A program made the position numbers and the translations under genes. Below the pieces are notes generated by a model. That model saw nothing but the letters and a program-made list of their open reading frames with translations. It was not told the origin of the DNA and ran no database searches. Below, in pieces: positions 27,805-36,861 of a stretch of 64,000 bases of DNA (positions within the stretch are counted from its first letter, which is position 1; every line of letters starts with the position of its first letter). This DNA comes from Nonlabens sp. (GTDB taxonomy: Bacteria > Bacteroidota > Bacteroidia > Flavobacteriales > Flavobacteriaceae): positions 239,868 through 303,867 of the forward strand of contig JAHDIQ010000004.1 of NCBI GenBank assembly GCA_020630715.1, in the 5' to 3' direction.

Positions 27805-27851
27805 CTCGGTTTTTAGAATACGATTTAAGTATTCAAAAATGAACACATTTT

Positions 27852-28892
27852 ATGAATAAAGATATACGCGCTTACAGCAACGTACTAGAGTTAATAGGAG
27901 AAACACCTTTAATTAAACTATCAACTGCCGTAGCCGACTTCCCTGGAGATTATTATGCTAAAGTAGAAGCATTTAATCCAGGACATAGCTCAAAAGATAG
28001 AATCGCCCTTCACATCATTGAAGAGGCAGAACGTAAAGGAATTCTAAAAAAAGGAGATACCATTATAGAAACGACCAGTGGTAATACTGGTTTTAGTATT
28101 GCAATGGTAAGTCGTATCAAAGGATACGACTGTATTCTAGCCGTAAGTTCTAAATCTAGCGCAGATAAAATAGACATGTTAAAATCTATGGGCGCAAAGG
28201 TTTACGTATGCCCAGCACACGTAAGCGCAGATGATCCACGCAGTTATTATCAGGTTGCAAAACGATTGCACGATGAGATGAAAGACAGCATTTATATCAA
28301 TCAGTATTTTAATGATTTGAATATAGAAGCTCATTACAAGACTACTGGTCCAGAGATATGGGATCAAACAAATGGACAGATTACGCATTTAGTAGCTTGT
28401 AGTGGAACTGGTGGAACCATTAGTGGTACCGCTAGATTTTTAAAAGAACAAAATCCTGATATTCAGATTTTGGGAGTAGATGCTTATGGTAGTGTCCTTA
28501 AAAAATACCACGAGACGCAAGAATTTGATAAAGATGAAATCTATCCATATCGTATAGAAGGATTAGGTAAAAACCTGATTCCTACAGCAACAGATTTTGA
28601 CAGTATTGATTACTTCATGAAGGTAAAGGATGAAGATGCCGCGCACATGGCACGTAAAATCTCTAGAACAGAAGGTCTTTTTGTAGGCTATACTAGTGGT
28701 GCTGCGATGCAAGCTGTAAAACAATTAGCGGCACAAGGTCGTTTTGATCATAATTCAAAAGTGGTTGTTATTTTCCCTGATCACGGCTCCAGGTACATGA
28801 GTAAAATCTACAACGATAAATGGATGGAAGAACAAGGTTTTGTGGATGCTAAATCATCTGCTAGTGAGCAACATATAGAGTATATCAAATAA
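27852..28892 (+). CDS. PLP-dependent cysteine synthase / cystathionine beta-synthase family enzyme
   Basis: 346 residues, fold type II. K48 in [11 protein letters not shown] binds [14 protein letters not shown] is the substrate loop; [18 protein letters not shown] binds the phosphate. The length is that of a catalytic core without CBS domains. O-acetylserine sulfhydrylase or cystathionine beta-synthase activity cannot be told apart here. Followed by a hairpin terminator and a palindrome copy. Confidence 0.85.
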   Translation: MNKDIRAYSNVLELIGETPLIKLSTAVADFPGDYYAKVEAFNPGHSSKDRIALHIIEEAERKGILKKGDTIIETTSGNTGFSIAMVSRIKGYDCILAVSSKSSADKIDMLKSMGAKVYVCPAHVSADDPRSYYQVAKRLHDEMKDSIYINQYFNDLNIEAHYKTTGPEIWDQTNGQITHLVACSGTGGTISGTARFLKEQNPDIQILGVDAYGSVLKKYHETQEFDKDEIYPYRIEGLGKNLIPTATDFDSIDYFMKVKDEDAAHMARKISRTEGLFVGYTSGAAMQAVKQLAAQGRFDHNSKVVVIFPDHGSRYMSKIYNDKWMEEQGFVDAKSSASEQHIEYIK

Positions 28893-28914
28893 TTAAAAAT
28901 ACTTTAACAATCAT

Positions 28915-28948
28915 AAACCGTTAATAATTAAGTTGTTAACGGTTTTTT
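28915..28948 (+). terminator. Rho-independent terminator
   Basis: Stem CCGTTAA/TTAACGG extended by AAA/TTT, 11-nt loop, and a T-run (28941-28948 region). Immediately downstream of the cysteine-synthase-like gene. Confidence 0.8.
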
Positions 28949-28956
28949 GTTATTTC

Positions 28957-28970
28957 GCTTTCGCGAAAGC
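28957..28970. repeat. Palindrome GCTTTCGCGAAAGC, intergenic copy
   Basis: Exact copy directly after the terminator of the cysteine-synthase-like gene. Confidence 0.9.
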
Positions 28971-29034
28971 GTAATTACTTTCATCTTTTAAAGCTCTATT
29001 TATCAAAAAGTTAATGTTATTAACTCAGTTACTG

Positions 29035-29047
29035 TGCGTGCATAATA
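29035..29047. promoter_or_regulatory. Possible operator TGCGTGCATAATA
   Basis: The reverse complement (TATTATGCACGCA) recurs exactly at 32428-32440. This copy lies just upstream of the expected -33 region of the SPT-like gene. Role inferred from position only. Confidence 0.25.
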
Positions 29048-29072
29048 ACTAGGTGAGTCCGTATCATATTTG

Positions 29073-29080
29073 TATCTTTG
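29073..29080 (+). promoter_or_regulatory. -7 promoter element TATCTTTG (SPT-like gene)
   Basis: Perfect TAnnTTTG, 20 nt before ATG 29101. It lies downstream of the alternative start at 29053 and so rules that start out. Confidence 0.55.
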
Positions 29081-29100
29081 CAAAAAACAACAAGATCTTT

Positions 29101-30357
29101 ATGAAAGATTTATTTGATAAAATTTACAAGGATAAAGGACCACTAGGAAAATGGGCAAGCGTAGCCGAAGGTTATTTTGTATTTCCTAAACTAGAAGGGC
29201 CTATTGCAAATCGTATGCAATTCAATGGACGTGAAGTGATTACATGGAGCGTAAATGATTATCTAGGATTAGCAAATCATCCAGAAGTACGTAAAGTAGA
29301 TGCACAAGCGGCTGCAGATTACGGTAGCGCTTATCCTATGGGAGCTCGTATGATGAGTGGCCACACTGATATGCACGAGCAATTAGAAAGAGAATTAGCA
29401 GCATTTGTAAGTAAGGAAGCAGCTTATTTATTGAATTTTGGCTATCAAGGCTGTATGTCTACTATCGATGCCTTAGTTTCTAAGGATGATGTTATCGTAT
29501 ATGATGTAGATACACATGCCTGTATCATAGATGGTGTACGTTTACATCACGGTAAGCGATTTACTTATATGCATAATGACATGGAAAGTATTGAGAAGAA
29601 CCTACAGCGTGCTACCAAAGTTGCAGAACAAACCGGCGGCGGAATTCTAGTAATTTCAGAAGGTGTATTCGGTATGCGTGGTGAGCAAGGAAAGCTTAAG
29701 GAAATCGTCGCTTTAAAGAAAAAATACAACTTCCGTTTATTTGTGGATGATGCGCATGGTTTTGGAACACTAGGAGCAACAGGTGCTGGAGCAGGAGAAG
29801 AGCAAGGAGTACAAGATGATATCGATGTTTATTTTGCCACATTTGCAAAGTCACTTGCGAGTACAGGAGCTTTTATTGCTGCTGATAAGGAGATCATGGA
29901 TTATTTAAAGTATAATTTACGTTCTCAAATGTTTGCAAAGTCACTACAAATGCAATTAGTAAAAGGAGCATTAAAGCGACTAGATATGTTGCGTACGATG
30001 CCAGAACTTAAAGAGAAGCTTTGGGAAAACGTAAACGCTTTACAAAACGGTTTAAAAGATCGTGGCTTTGATATAGGAACGACGCAATCATGTGTTACAC
30101 CAGTATATCTTAAAGGTAGTATTCCAGAAGCAATGGCACTGGTAAAAGACTTACGTGAGAACTATGGTATTTTCTGTAGTATTGTAGTGTATCCGGTAAT
30201 TCCTAAAGGATTGATCTTATTACGTTTAATTCCTACGGCGTCTCATACCTTAAAAGATGTAGAGGAAACTCTGGAAGCTTTTGAAGCGATAAGAGAACGA
30301 TTAGATAGTGGCGTTTACAAGCGTTTAAGTGCTAGTGTGGAAGCAGCGTTTGCTTAG
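29101..30357 (+). CDS. Alpha-oxoamine synthase, serine palmitoyltransferase-like
   Basis: 418 residues from ATG 29101. PLP-dependent fold type I enzyme of the SPT/KBL/AONS group: NDYLGLANHPEV, GSAYPMGARMMSGHT, VDDAHGFGTLGATGAG and the Schiff-base lysine K250 (TFAKSLASTGAF). It condenses an amino acid (or cysteate) with an acyl-CoA. In Bacteroidota this group makes sphingolipid bases, or capnine for sulfonolipids in gliding species; which one applies here cannot be read. Followed by a strong terminator. Confidence 0.85.
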   Translation: MKDLFDKIYKDKGPLGKWASVAEGYFVFPKLEGPIANRMQFNGREVITWSVNDYLGLANHPEVRKVDAQAAADYGSAYPMGARMMSGHTDMHEQLERELAAFVSKEAAYLLNFGYQGCMSTIDALVSKDDVIVYDVDTHACIIDGVRLHHGKRFTYMHNDMESIEKNLQRATKVAEQTGGGILVISEGVFGMRGEQGKLKEIVALKKKYNFRLFVDDAHGFGTLGATGAGAGEEQGVQDDIDVYFATFAKSLASTGAFIAADKEIMDYLKYNLRSQMFAKSLQMQLVKGALKRLDMLRTMPELKEKLWENVNALQNGLKDRGFDIGTTQSCVTPVYLKGSIPEAMALVKDLRENYGIFCSIVVYPVIPKGLILLRLIPTASHTLKDVEETLEAFEAIRERLDSGVYKRLSASVEAAFA

Positions 30358-30380
30358 ACTCATATTATTTTAAAACAGAA

Positions 30381-30410
30381 AACCGATTAGGAAACTAATC
30401 GGTTTTTTTG
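30381..30410 (+). terminator. Rho-independent terminator
   Basis: AACCGATTAG, loop GAAA, CTAATCGGTT, then a T-run: a 10-bp perfect stem after the SPT-like gene. Confidence 0.9.
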
Positions 30411-30415
30411 TGGAA

Positions 30416-30982
30416 TTATTTTACTAGAGTTGAATCCGGCTGTTTATACAGCACCGCTTTTTGCATCACACTTATAGGGTAATTAGTTACAAAAGCACTT
30501 TCTGCACTACCAGTCTGGCTGGAGTCTTGAACTCTAGACATGGTGATCATAAATTCCATACGATCATCGTGAAACACTTCTGTACAGTTTAAAAGATTCC
30601 CCATGACCTCATAGGTGCTAAAAAGCGTTTTATTTGCATAAGCAGTTTCTAGAATGATACCATTATTTTCATCTACTAAAAAGAGATTGGGATTATGTGT
30701 ACGTTTTAGATTATAAGCTCTTTCAGATCGCTCTGCACCGTAAAATATTCTGTATTCAAAATTCTCCACATCTTCTGTAGATGCTAGATGAAACTCCATA
30801 GGGATAGATTGAAGGCCATTACTAGTAGTAATGTTAAGGTCTCCTTTATAGATTCCTACATAATCTTCAGGAAATTCTTTTTCAATAGGTGCGGTAGTTT
30901 CGTTCTTTTTAGAAGGCTCACAACTACTTGCTACTACCACGATTATGGTCATTAAAAGAAAACTAATTATATTTTTCATCAT
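30416..30982 (-). CDS. Lipoprotein of unknown function
   Basis: 188 residues. Lipoprotein signal with lipobox VVASSC (Cys21), a short Lys/Glu linker, then a beta-rich domain beginning DYVGIYKGDLNITTSNGLQ. The domain resembles small NlpE-like lipocalin-type lipoproteins only in general layout; I do not assign a family. A -7 element lies 22 nt upstream. Confidence 0.6.
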   Translation of the reverse strand: MMKNIISFLLMTIIVVVASSCEPSKKNETTAPIEKEFPEDYVGIYKGDLNITTSNGLQSIPMEFHLASTEDVENFEYRIFYGAERSERAYNLKRTHNPNLFLVDENNGIILETAYANKTLFSTYEVMGNLLNCTEVFHDDRMEFMITMSRVQDSSQTGSAESAFVTNYPISVMQKAVLYKQPDSTLVK

Positions 30983-31003
30983 TTTTTTTCATTTGAATAG
31001 GTA

Positions 31004-31011
31004 CAAAGATA
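31004..31011 (-). promoter_or_regulatory. -7 promoter element TATCTTTG (lipoprotein gene)
   Basis: Minus-strand TAnnTTTG match, 21 nt upstream of the lipoprotein start. Confidence 0.45.
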
Positions 31012-31019
31012 CTAGTTTG

Positions 31020-32285
31020 TTAATGTCTGTTATCGCACGCAATGCGCACTGCAGGAATACTTTTATCTACAAAATTGATTTCATCGCAATCATAATAGAT
31101 ATGAAAAAAACCAAAATACGACTGAGGCTTATTCTTAAATAATTGACCAGCAAATTGATCTGGTGGATTCACAAATTCATCTCCTTCATTCATAAAATAG
31201 GATGGATCATGACCTTCACTACTGGTAAGTTGAAATTGTTGCATCGTTTCTCCTTTACTGTTTTTAATCAAAACATAGCGTTGATTTTCTTTCACGTCAC
31301 TAAATGTTACATCAAGGTATTGATATTGATATCCCTTTAGGTCAAAGGTTCTAGCTTCATTAATGACGTAATCGTCCATGTGAAAATGATTGTAATGTAA
31401 TCTAGGTTTTTTAAGATTACCTAGGCTTACCGTTTTCCAGATTACAGGTACAACACCTTCATTAGAGAAAGGACTTTCATCTCCTATGTAAACAAACTTT
31501 TGATAACAATCTTCCTCACAATTAAATTTACCTTTAAAGTCGAGTCCTACAAAATAATCACTAGGATCATAAGGACTAGCAACAGCGATTAGTGGTAATT
31601 CATTTATTTTAAATCGGTAGTGCTCGTTGTTATAATAATCATATACATGCACTAGATCATGCTCATTAAGCTTGAGAAACTTTAAATAATCCCTACGATC
31701 TTTTTTAGATAAATGTGCCCATTCATTTTCTCTAGTGAAATTGAGATTTAATGTTTTAGCATTTTGATCCTCATAGTTGCCCATACGTGCGTCTCCTAAA
31801 GAGATAAAAACCGAATTTTCCTTGTCGTAACTCATCACTGGATAAACTACGATATCTGATACAGGAGGTGAAAATTCTGTATAGGTTTCACTTACAAAGG
31901 CATCAAATACGTAAACAGGTTCTTTATAGGTGCGTACTTCTAACCATTCTCCTGTAATTTGTTTTCCAGCGTCTTGTATGGTATCATAAACTCCTGTTTG
32001 TTGTATAATACCTATGTACGTATTAAAAGGGAATTTACCTAGAATCCTTCCTTGAGGTGCATCTCTAAAATTTAAACCGGATGGTGCACTGATATAACGA
32101 TAGTAAATAGGTTTTTGTGGTTTTGTAGGTTGTTCAGTTGGAATAGTTAGATCTGTTGCTTTTTCCTGTTGTACGATTGTCGTGGTATCGATTGATACGA
32201 CGTTTTTATCTACAACTGTTGACGCTTGTTTATCATTACAACTATAACAACTCCATAGAACCAAAAGGATGTAACACTTTTTCAT
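31020..32285 (-). CDS. Lipoprotein with bacterial SH3 domain
   Basis: 421 residues from ATG 32285 (MKKCYILLVLWSCYSC), which places a lipobox cysteine at about residue 16. After a Thr/Pro-rich linker, residues ~65-125 form an SH3b-type domain (SGLNFRDAPQGRILGKFPF ... GEWLEVRTYKEPVYVFDAF). The remaining ~290 residues are beta-rich and not recognised. Upstream in-frame ATG 32324 was rejected because it would bury the lipoprotein signal. Probably cell-envelope located. Confidence 0.65.
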   Translation of the reverse strand: MKKCYILLVLWSCYSCNDKQASTVVDKNVVSIDTTTIVQQEKATDLTIPTEQPTKPQKPIYYRYISAPSGLNFRDAPQGRILGKFPFNTYIGIIQQTGVYDTIQDAGKQITGEWLEVRTYKEPVYVFDAFVSETYTEFSPPVSDIVVYPVMSYDKENSVFISLGDARMGNYEDQNAKTLNLNFTRENEWAHLSKKDRRDYLKFLKLNEHDLVHVYDYYNNEHYRFKINELPLIAVASPYDPSDYFVGLDFKGKFNCEEDCYQKFVYIGDESPFSNEGVVPVIWKTVSLGNLKKPRLHYNHFHMDDYVINEARTFDLKGYQYQYLDVTFSDVKENQRYVLIKNSKGETMQQFQLTSSEGHDPSYFMNEGDEFVNPPDQFAGQLFKNKPQSYFGFFHIYYDCDEINFVDKSIPAVRIACDNRH

Positions 32286-32344
32286 AGGTGGAAGATAGCC
32301 TAAAACGAGGAAATCCCAAGTCAAAGAATAGACTCAGGATTTCC

Positions 32345-32387
32345 CACTAACCAACCAAAAAACTTTATGAAAGAAATTACTTTGTAA
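32345..32387 (+). other. Gene-like leader with a 6-codon aborted frame
   Basis: CACTAACCAACC-A6-CTTT leads to ATG 32367 and the codons MKEITL before a stop at 32385. The start resembles the first codons of flavobacterial secreted proteins (MKKITL...). A second CACTAACCA-AAAAACT leader stands at 32512-32530 with no ATG after it. The gap 32286-32689 holds no longer gene. Confidence 0.3.
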
Positions 32388-32427
32388 TCATCTTTCTACT
32401 TTATAAGAAGCAATTCCCGTGCCAAAC

Positions 32428-32440
32428 TATTATGCACGCA
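32428..32440. promoter_or_regulatory. Possible operator TATTATGCACGCA
   Basis: Inverse copy of the 13-nt sequence found upstream of the SPT-like gene (29035-29047). Confidence 0.25.
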
Positions 32441-32480
32441 TAATTAAATCTAATATGTTAATAGCCTTCTTAAAACAAAA

Positions 32481-32506
32481 TTCCAGCAACGTAGAACGTT
32501 CTGGAA
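32481..32506. other. Strong hairpin in the non-coding gap
   Basis: TTCCAG-c-AACGT, loop AGA, ACGTT-CTGGAA: 11 paired bases with one bulged C. No T-run follows, so a structured leader or protein site is as likely as a terminator. Confidence 0.4.
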
Positions 32507-32689
32507 TAAGTCACTAACCAAAAAACTATACTCAAATATACATCCATAGGGTAGTGGTAACCGTTTTAGCAAATGTCTCTATTAATAATAAGATGTAATA
32601 CTTAATTAATCGTTTAAAAGCATTAATTCCAGCTATTTGACACCTTGAATTGATGGTAAAACGTTAATAACCAAGAGATCACATCCAGA

Positions 32690-33766
32690 TTAAATCCACT
32701 TTTTCCATCTAAAGAACAGCAATAATCCTACAAACATCACGGCACTAGCAATCCAGAAATAGGTATATCCATATTCCCAGCCTAGCTCTGGTATCTTTTC
32801 AAAATTCATCCCATACACACCAGCAAGAAAGGTAAGCGGTATAAAGATAGAGGACATAATAGTAAGCACCTGCATGATCTGATTCATGCGATGACTTACG
32901 TTAGATAGGTACATGTCTTTAAGTCCAGTATTGATCTCGCGGTAGGTTTCTACGGTTTCTGTAATTTGAATACAATGGTCATACGCATCCTGAAAATAGC
33001 TTACCATATCTTTATCGATCAACTCGTGTCCTTCTTTAAGAATACGACTGATACATTCCCGTAGTGGATAAATCGCCCTGCGTAAATTTAAAAGCACCTT
33101 TCTGTTTTGTTGAACTTTATCTAAAGCCTCACGTTCTGGATTGTCAAAAATCTCTTCTTCCAGATCGTTTAAATAATCTCCTATTTCTTCTACCGCGATA
33201 AAATAATGATCTATTACCGTATCCATTAACGCATAAAACAAATAATCGTGACCACTTTTTCTAATTCTACCACGATTTTGCTCCATACGCTCGCGCAGGT
33301 TTTCAAAAACATCTCCTGTTTTTTCTTGAAATGTGATTACGGCATCGCTTCTTAACACAATAGAAACTTGCTCTTCATTAAGATCATGATGTTCAGAATT
33401 ATAAGATATCATCTTGATACACTGATAAATACAATCCTTAAAAAATTCTGTTTTAGGACGTTGTGTGGTATTTGCAATATCCTCTACGAGTAGGTGATGA
33501 ATTTTAAATTCTTTACCTAATCGTTGTAGTAATTTAATATCATGAACACCATCTATGTTGAACCAGTTCACGTGATCCTGTGGAATATTTGCCGTCTGGA
33601 TACCATCTTTTTTTTCAAATGATTGCTCATTATAATGGATGCTTTCTGTAGTTACAGCCTCGTGTCTTTCAGGTCCTACATAAGATATGGTTCCCGGTGG
33701 CTGGAAAGCGACATTTCTGGATTTGGGTGTCGCTTTTCTCTTAATTCGTCGTACTAATTTGGGCAT
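32690..33766 (-). CDS. corA: Magnesium/cobalt transporter CorA
   Basis: 358 residues. A large acidic cytoplasmic domain is followed by two membrane helices at the C-terminus. The selectivity signature YGMN (G319-M320-N321) ends helix 1, and the tail FFRWKKWI is basic. Forms a pentameric Mg2+ channel in the inner membrane. Single gene; a palindrome copy and repeats lie between it and uvrA. Confidence 0.92.
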   Translation of the reverse strand: MPKLVRRIKRKATPKSRNVAFQPPGTISYVGPERHEAVTTESIHYNEQSFEKKDGIQTANIPQDHVNWFNIDGVHDIKLLQRLGKEFKIHHLLVEDIANTTQRPKTEFFKDCIYQCIKMISYNSEHHDLNEEQVSIVLRSDAVITFQEKTGDVFENLRERMEQNRGRIRKSGHDYLFYALMDTVIDHYFIAVEEIGDYLNDLEEEIFDNPEREALDKVQQNRKVLLNLRRAIYPLRECISRILKEGHELIDKDMVSYFQDAYDHCIQITETVETYREINTGLKDMYLSNVSHRMNQIMQVLTIMSSIFIPLTFLAGVYGMNFEKIPELGWEYGYTYFWIASAVMFVGLLLFFRWKKWI

Positions 33767-33806
33767 TATGATAATAAATTTATTGCATTAAGGTAGTTAT
33801 AATTAC

Positions 33807-33820
33807 GCTTTCGCGAAAGC
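33807..33820. repeat. Palindrome GCTTTCGCGAAAGC, start of the uvrA 3' duplication
   Basis: Exact copy. Its right arm is the first part of a ~91-nt sequence repeated 219 nt further on (34031-34122). Confidence 0.9.
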
Positions 33821-33903
33821 GGAATCACATCAACCTCACAACTTTTCTTTTACTTACGGTGCTGTAACACTTTCTTTATGTGTAACGATTTCTTCTGGCG
33901 TAC
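33812..33903 (-). pseudogene. Decayed copy of the uvrA 3' end
   Basis: This stretch is ~90% identical to 34031-34122, which is the palindrome arm, spacer and last ~22 codons of uvrA. Read leftward, it gives STPEEIVTHKESVTAP, then a stop where uvrA has Tyr, then VKEKL and the original stop. The real gene reads GTPEEIATHKDSISAPYVKEKL around these positions. It is a fragment only, with no start and no upstream domain. Confidence 0.8.
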
Positions 33904-33957
33904 TATTTTCAGGGTGACTATTTATCGTTATCATATATAAAGGGTTTCGATATTAGT

Positions 33958-33978
33958 TCTCGACTGCGCTCGAACAGA
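33958..33978. repeat. Dispersed repeat CTCGACTGCGCTCGAA
   Basis: This self-complementary sequence (TCGA-CTGCGC-TCGA) is of a type seen repeatedly between genes of Flavobacteriia. Here it lies between the uvrA ghost and the composite repeat. Confidence 0.45.
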
Positions 33979-34001
33979 CATCAGGATGTAGCTTTTACTA
34001 C

Positions 34002-34039
34002 GCTTTCACTTCGACAAGCTCAGTGCGACGCGCGAAAGC
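34002..34039. repeat. Composite repeat: palindrome split by a TTCGACAAGCTCAGTG element
   Basis: GCTTT, then 24 nt containing ACTTCGACAAGCTCAGTG, then CGCGAAAGC. Same architecture and insert length as 8843-8880. The inner element is itself a familiar dispersed sequence of Flavobacteriia. Confidence 0.7.
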
Positions 34040-34054
34040 GGAATCACATCAACA

Positions 34055-36856
34055 TCACAACTTTTCTTTTACATACGGTGCTGAAATGCTATCTTTATGA
34101 GTAGCAATTTCTTCTGGCGTACCAGATGCTACCAGATAACCACCATTATCGCCACCATCAGGACCTAAGTCTATGATATAATCTGCACATTTAACTAGAT
34201 CCATGTTGTGTTCTATCACAATGACACTATGGCCTTTTTCTATCAAGGCATTAAAACTATCCAGTAATTTATTGATATCATGAAAATGCAGTCCAGTAGT
34301 AGGCTCGTCAAAAATGAATAGGGTTTTATCACTAGTCGTTCCCTTAACTAGGAAACTGGCCAGTTTTATACGTTGCGCCTCACCACCAGAAAGTGTAGAA
34401 GAGCTTTGGCCTAATGTTACATAACCTAGTCCTACATCTTGTAGAGGTTTTAATTTTCTAGTGATTTTAGCTTGCTCATTTTTATCAAAAAACGCAATCG
34501 CATTATCGATTGTGAGGTTTAAAATGTCGTCAATATTATGACCGTCAAAGTTCACTTCTAGAATGTCTTTCTTAAAACGTTTCCCGTTACAGGTTTCACA
34601 TTTCAAAGTAACATCTGCCATGAACTGCATTTCTATCGTTACCTCACCATCACCTTTACAGGTTTCACAACGTCCACCATCTACGTTAAAAGAGAAATGC
34701 TTGCTTTTGTAGTTTCTAATACTTGCAAGTTTTTGATTTGCAAATAGATTACGGATGTCATCGTAAGCTTTGATATAGGTAACAGGATTAGATCGCGAAC
34801 TGCGACCTATTGGGTTTTGGTCTATGAATTCAACCGTTTTTACGTTGTCAAATTTCCCATCGATTGCCGTAAACTGTCCTGCTTTTTTACCATAACCACC
34901 TAGTTTTTTAAGGATAGCAGGATATAGAATTTGCTTTACCAGCGTGCTTTTTCCGCTACCAGAAACACCGGTGACCATAGTTAACACACCTAACGGGAAG
35001 CGCACGTCTATGTTTTTAAGGTTATTCTGTCTAGCGCCTTTGATATCAATATAATGCTTGTAGGATCTACGCTTTCGCGGAAGCGGAATCTCTAAACTTC
35101 CATTTAAATAACCAGCAGTTAAACTACTAGAAGCTAGGATGTCTTTTAAACTACCAGCGGCGACTACTTCACCACCAAAGGTTCCAGCCTCTGGACCTAT
35201 ATCGATGATCATATCTGCAGATTGCATGATTTCTTCATCATGTTCTACCACGATCACCGTATTGCCTAAATCGCGTAGGTTTTTAAGGACTTTAATTAAT
35301 CGCTGTGTATCGCGTGGATGCAGTCCTATACTAGGTTCATCTAGAATATACATACTACCTACCAGACTGCTACCTAGCGATGTTGCTAGATTTATACGTT
35401 GTGATTCACCGCCAGAAAGTGTGTTAGACTTACGGTTTAAGGTGAGGTAACTCAATCCTACATCTGTAAGAAAGCTCAGTCTGCTATTGATTTCTGCTAG
35501 TAATCGTTTTGCAATGGCGTGATCGTGATCAGATAGTTCTAGGTTTTCAAAGTAGGTTTTTACCTCGCTAATAGGTAAATTTACGAGGTCTGTAAGCGTT
35601 GTTCCTGCGATCTTTACATAGTCTGCTTCTTTACGTAATCTAGCGCCATCACAACTATGACATTTGGTTTTACCGCGATAGCGAGAAAGCATGACGCGAT
35701 TTTGAATTTTGTAGGCTTTGGCCTCTAATTCTGCAAAAAAGTCATTAATTCCTTCAAAGTATTTATTTCCAGTCCAGACCAGTCGTTGTTGTTGTTTAGT
35801 AAGCTCAAACCATGGTCTATGTATAGGAAAGTCAAATTTACCAGCGTTTTTAATAAGCTGTTCTTTGTACCATTTCATATTCTCACCGCGCCACGGAAAC
35901 ACCGCACTTTCATAAATAGATAAAGCGGTATTAGGAATCACGAGATCTTCATCTATTCCTATCACATCGCCATAACCTTCACAAGTAGGACAGGCACCAT
36001 ACGGATTATTAAAACTAAATAAATGCGGATTAGGCTCTAGGAATTCCATGCCGTCTAGCTCAAACTTATTGCTAAATTCACGTACCGCACTGCCATCCAC
36101 GTGCTGGATTTTGCAAATTCCTTTCCCTTCAAAAAAGGCGGTATCCACAGCATCTGCTAGTCTGTTGAAAAAATCCTCGTCATCACGTTTTATGATACGA
36201 TCTATGACGATAAACACCTGATCAGACTTTTTAAATGTGTATTCTAATCCTTCTATACGCTGGACTTCATCATTTACCAGTATCCTAGTAAATCCTTGTT
36301 GTAGTAAGACGTCTAGTTGATCCTTAACCTCGCGTTTTCCTTTAACGATTAAAGGTGTGATGAGTAAGAGTTTAGTTCCTTCTGCCTGATCTTTTACGTA
36401 ATTAATGACGTCTGTAACAGTATCTTTTTTGACTTCGTCGCCAGAAACTGGTGAATAGGTGTGACCTATACGAGCGTAGAGTAATTTTAAATAATCGTAA
36501 ATCTCTGTAGTGGTTCCGACCGTACTACGTGGATTTGTAGAATTTACTTTTTGTTCTATCGCGATAGCAGGAGCGATCCCTTTAATGTATTCTACTTTGG
36601 GCTTATTTAAACGACCTAGGAATTGTCTGGCGTAAGACGATAGTGATTCTACATAACGTCGTTGACCTTCGGCATACAGCGTGTCAAATGCTAGTGACGA
36701 CTTACCGCTACCAGATAATCCAGTGATTACCACAAACTGGTTGCGCGGTATTACAGCGTCTAGATTTTTAAGGTTGTGTAATCCAGCTCCTTTAATCAGG
36801 ATGTTTTCTTTGGGACTTAATTGGTCAATATCTGCAAATAGAGTAGTGTCTGCCAT
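34055..36856 (-). CDS. uvrA: Excinuclease ABC subunit A
   Basis: 933 residues. Two ABC ATPase modules: the first Walker A is GLSGSGKSSLAFDTLYAEG, the second GVSGSGKSTLVKQIL. Signatures are NTLSGGESQRI and STLSGGEAQRI, and zinc-finger CxxC pairs occur in both halves (CPTCEGYG, CETCKGDG). DNA-damage recognition with UvrB. The start is ATG 36856 (MADTTLFAD), preceded by an almost abutting -7 element; the in-frame GTG at 36862 overlaps that element. A variant palindrome lies between the two halves (LPRKRRSYK). Confidence 0.95.
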   Translation of the reverse strand: MADTTLFADIDQLSPKENILIKGAGLHNLKNLDAVIPRNQFVVITGLSGSGKSSLAFDTLYAEGQRRYVESLSSYARQFLGRLNKPKVEYIKGIAPAIAIEQKVNSTNPRSTVGTTTEIYDYLKLLYARIGHTYSPVSGDEVKKDTVTDVINYVKDQAEGTKLLLITPLIVKGKREVKDQLDVLLQQGFTRILVNDEVQRIEGLEYTFKKSDQVFIVIDRIIKRDDEDFFNRLADAVDTAFFEGKGICKIQHVDGSAVREFSNKFELDGMEFLEPNPHLFSFNNPYGACPTCEGYGDVIGIDEDLVIPNTALSIYESAVFPWRGENMKWYKEQLIKNAGKFDFPIHRPWFELTKQQQRLVWTGNKYFEGINDFFAELEAKAYKIQNRVMLSRYRGKTKCHSCDGARLRKEADYVKIAGTTLTDLVNLPISEVKTYFENLELSDHDHAIAKRLLAEINSRLSFLTDVGLSYLTLNRKSNTLSGGESQRINLATSLGSSLVGSMYILDEPSIGLHPRDTQRLIKVLKNLRDLGNTVIVVEHDEEIMQSADMIIDIGPEAGTFGGEVVAAGSLKDILASSSLTAGYLNGSLEIPLPRKRRSYKHYIDIKGARQNNLKNIDVRFPLGVLTMVTGVSGSGKSTLVKQILYPAILKKLGGYGKKAGQFTAIDGKFDNVKTVEFIDQNPIGRSSRSNPVTYIKAYDDIRNLFANQKLASIRNYKSKHFSFNVDGGRCETCKGDGEVTIEMQFMADVTLKCETCNGKRFKKDILEVNFDGHNIDDILNLTIDNAIAFFDKNEQAKITRKLKPLQDVGLGYVTLGQSSSTLSGGEAQRIKLASFLVKGTTSDKTLFIFDEPTTGLHFHDINKLLDSFNALIEKGHSVIVIEHNMDLVKCADYIIDLGPDGGDNGGYLVASGTPEEIATHKDSISAPYVKEKL
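35071..35084. repeat. Palindrome variant GCTTTCGCGGAAGC, in-frame copy (LPRK)
   Basis: One mismatch to the 14-bp palindrome, inside uvrA at the junction between the two ATPase halves; read as LPRK. Confidence 0.75.
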
Positions 36857-36861
36857 ATGCA

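Noticed and set aside
29053..29100. Longer start for the SPT-like protein
   Set aside because: The perfect -7 element TATCTTTG at 29073-29080 lies inside that extension, so it would not be transcribed; the enzyme family begins at ATG 29101.
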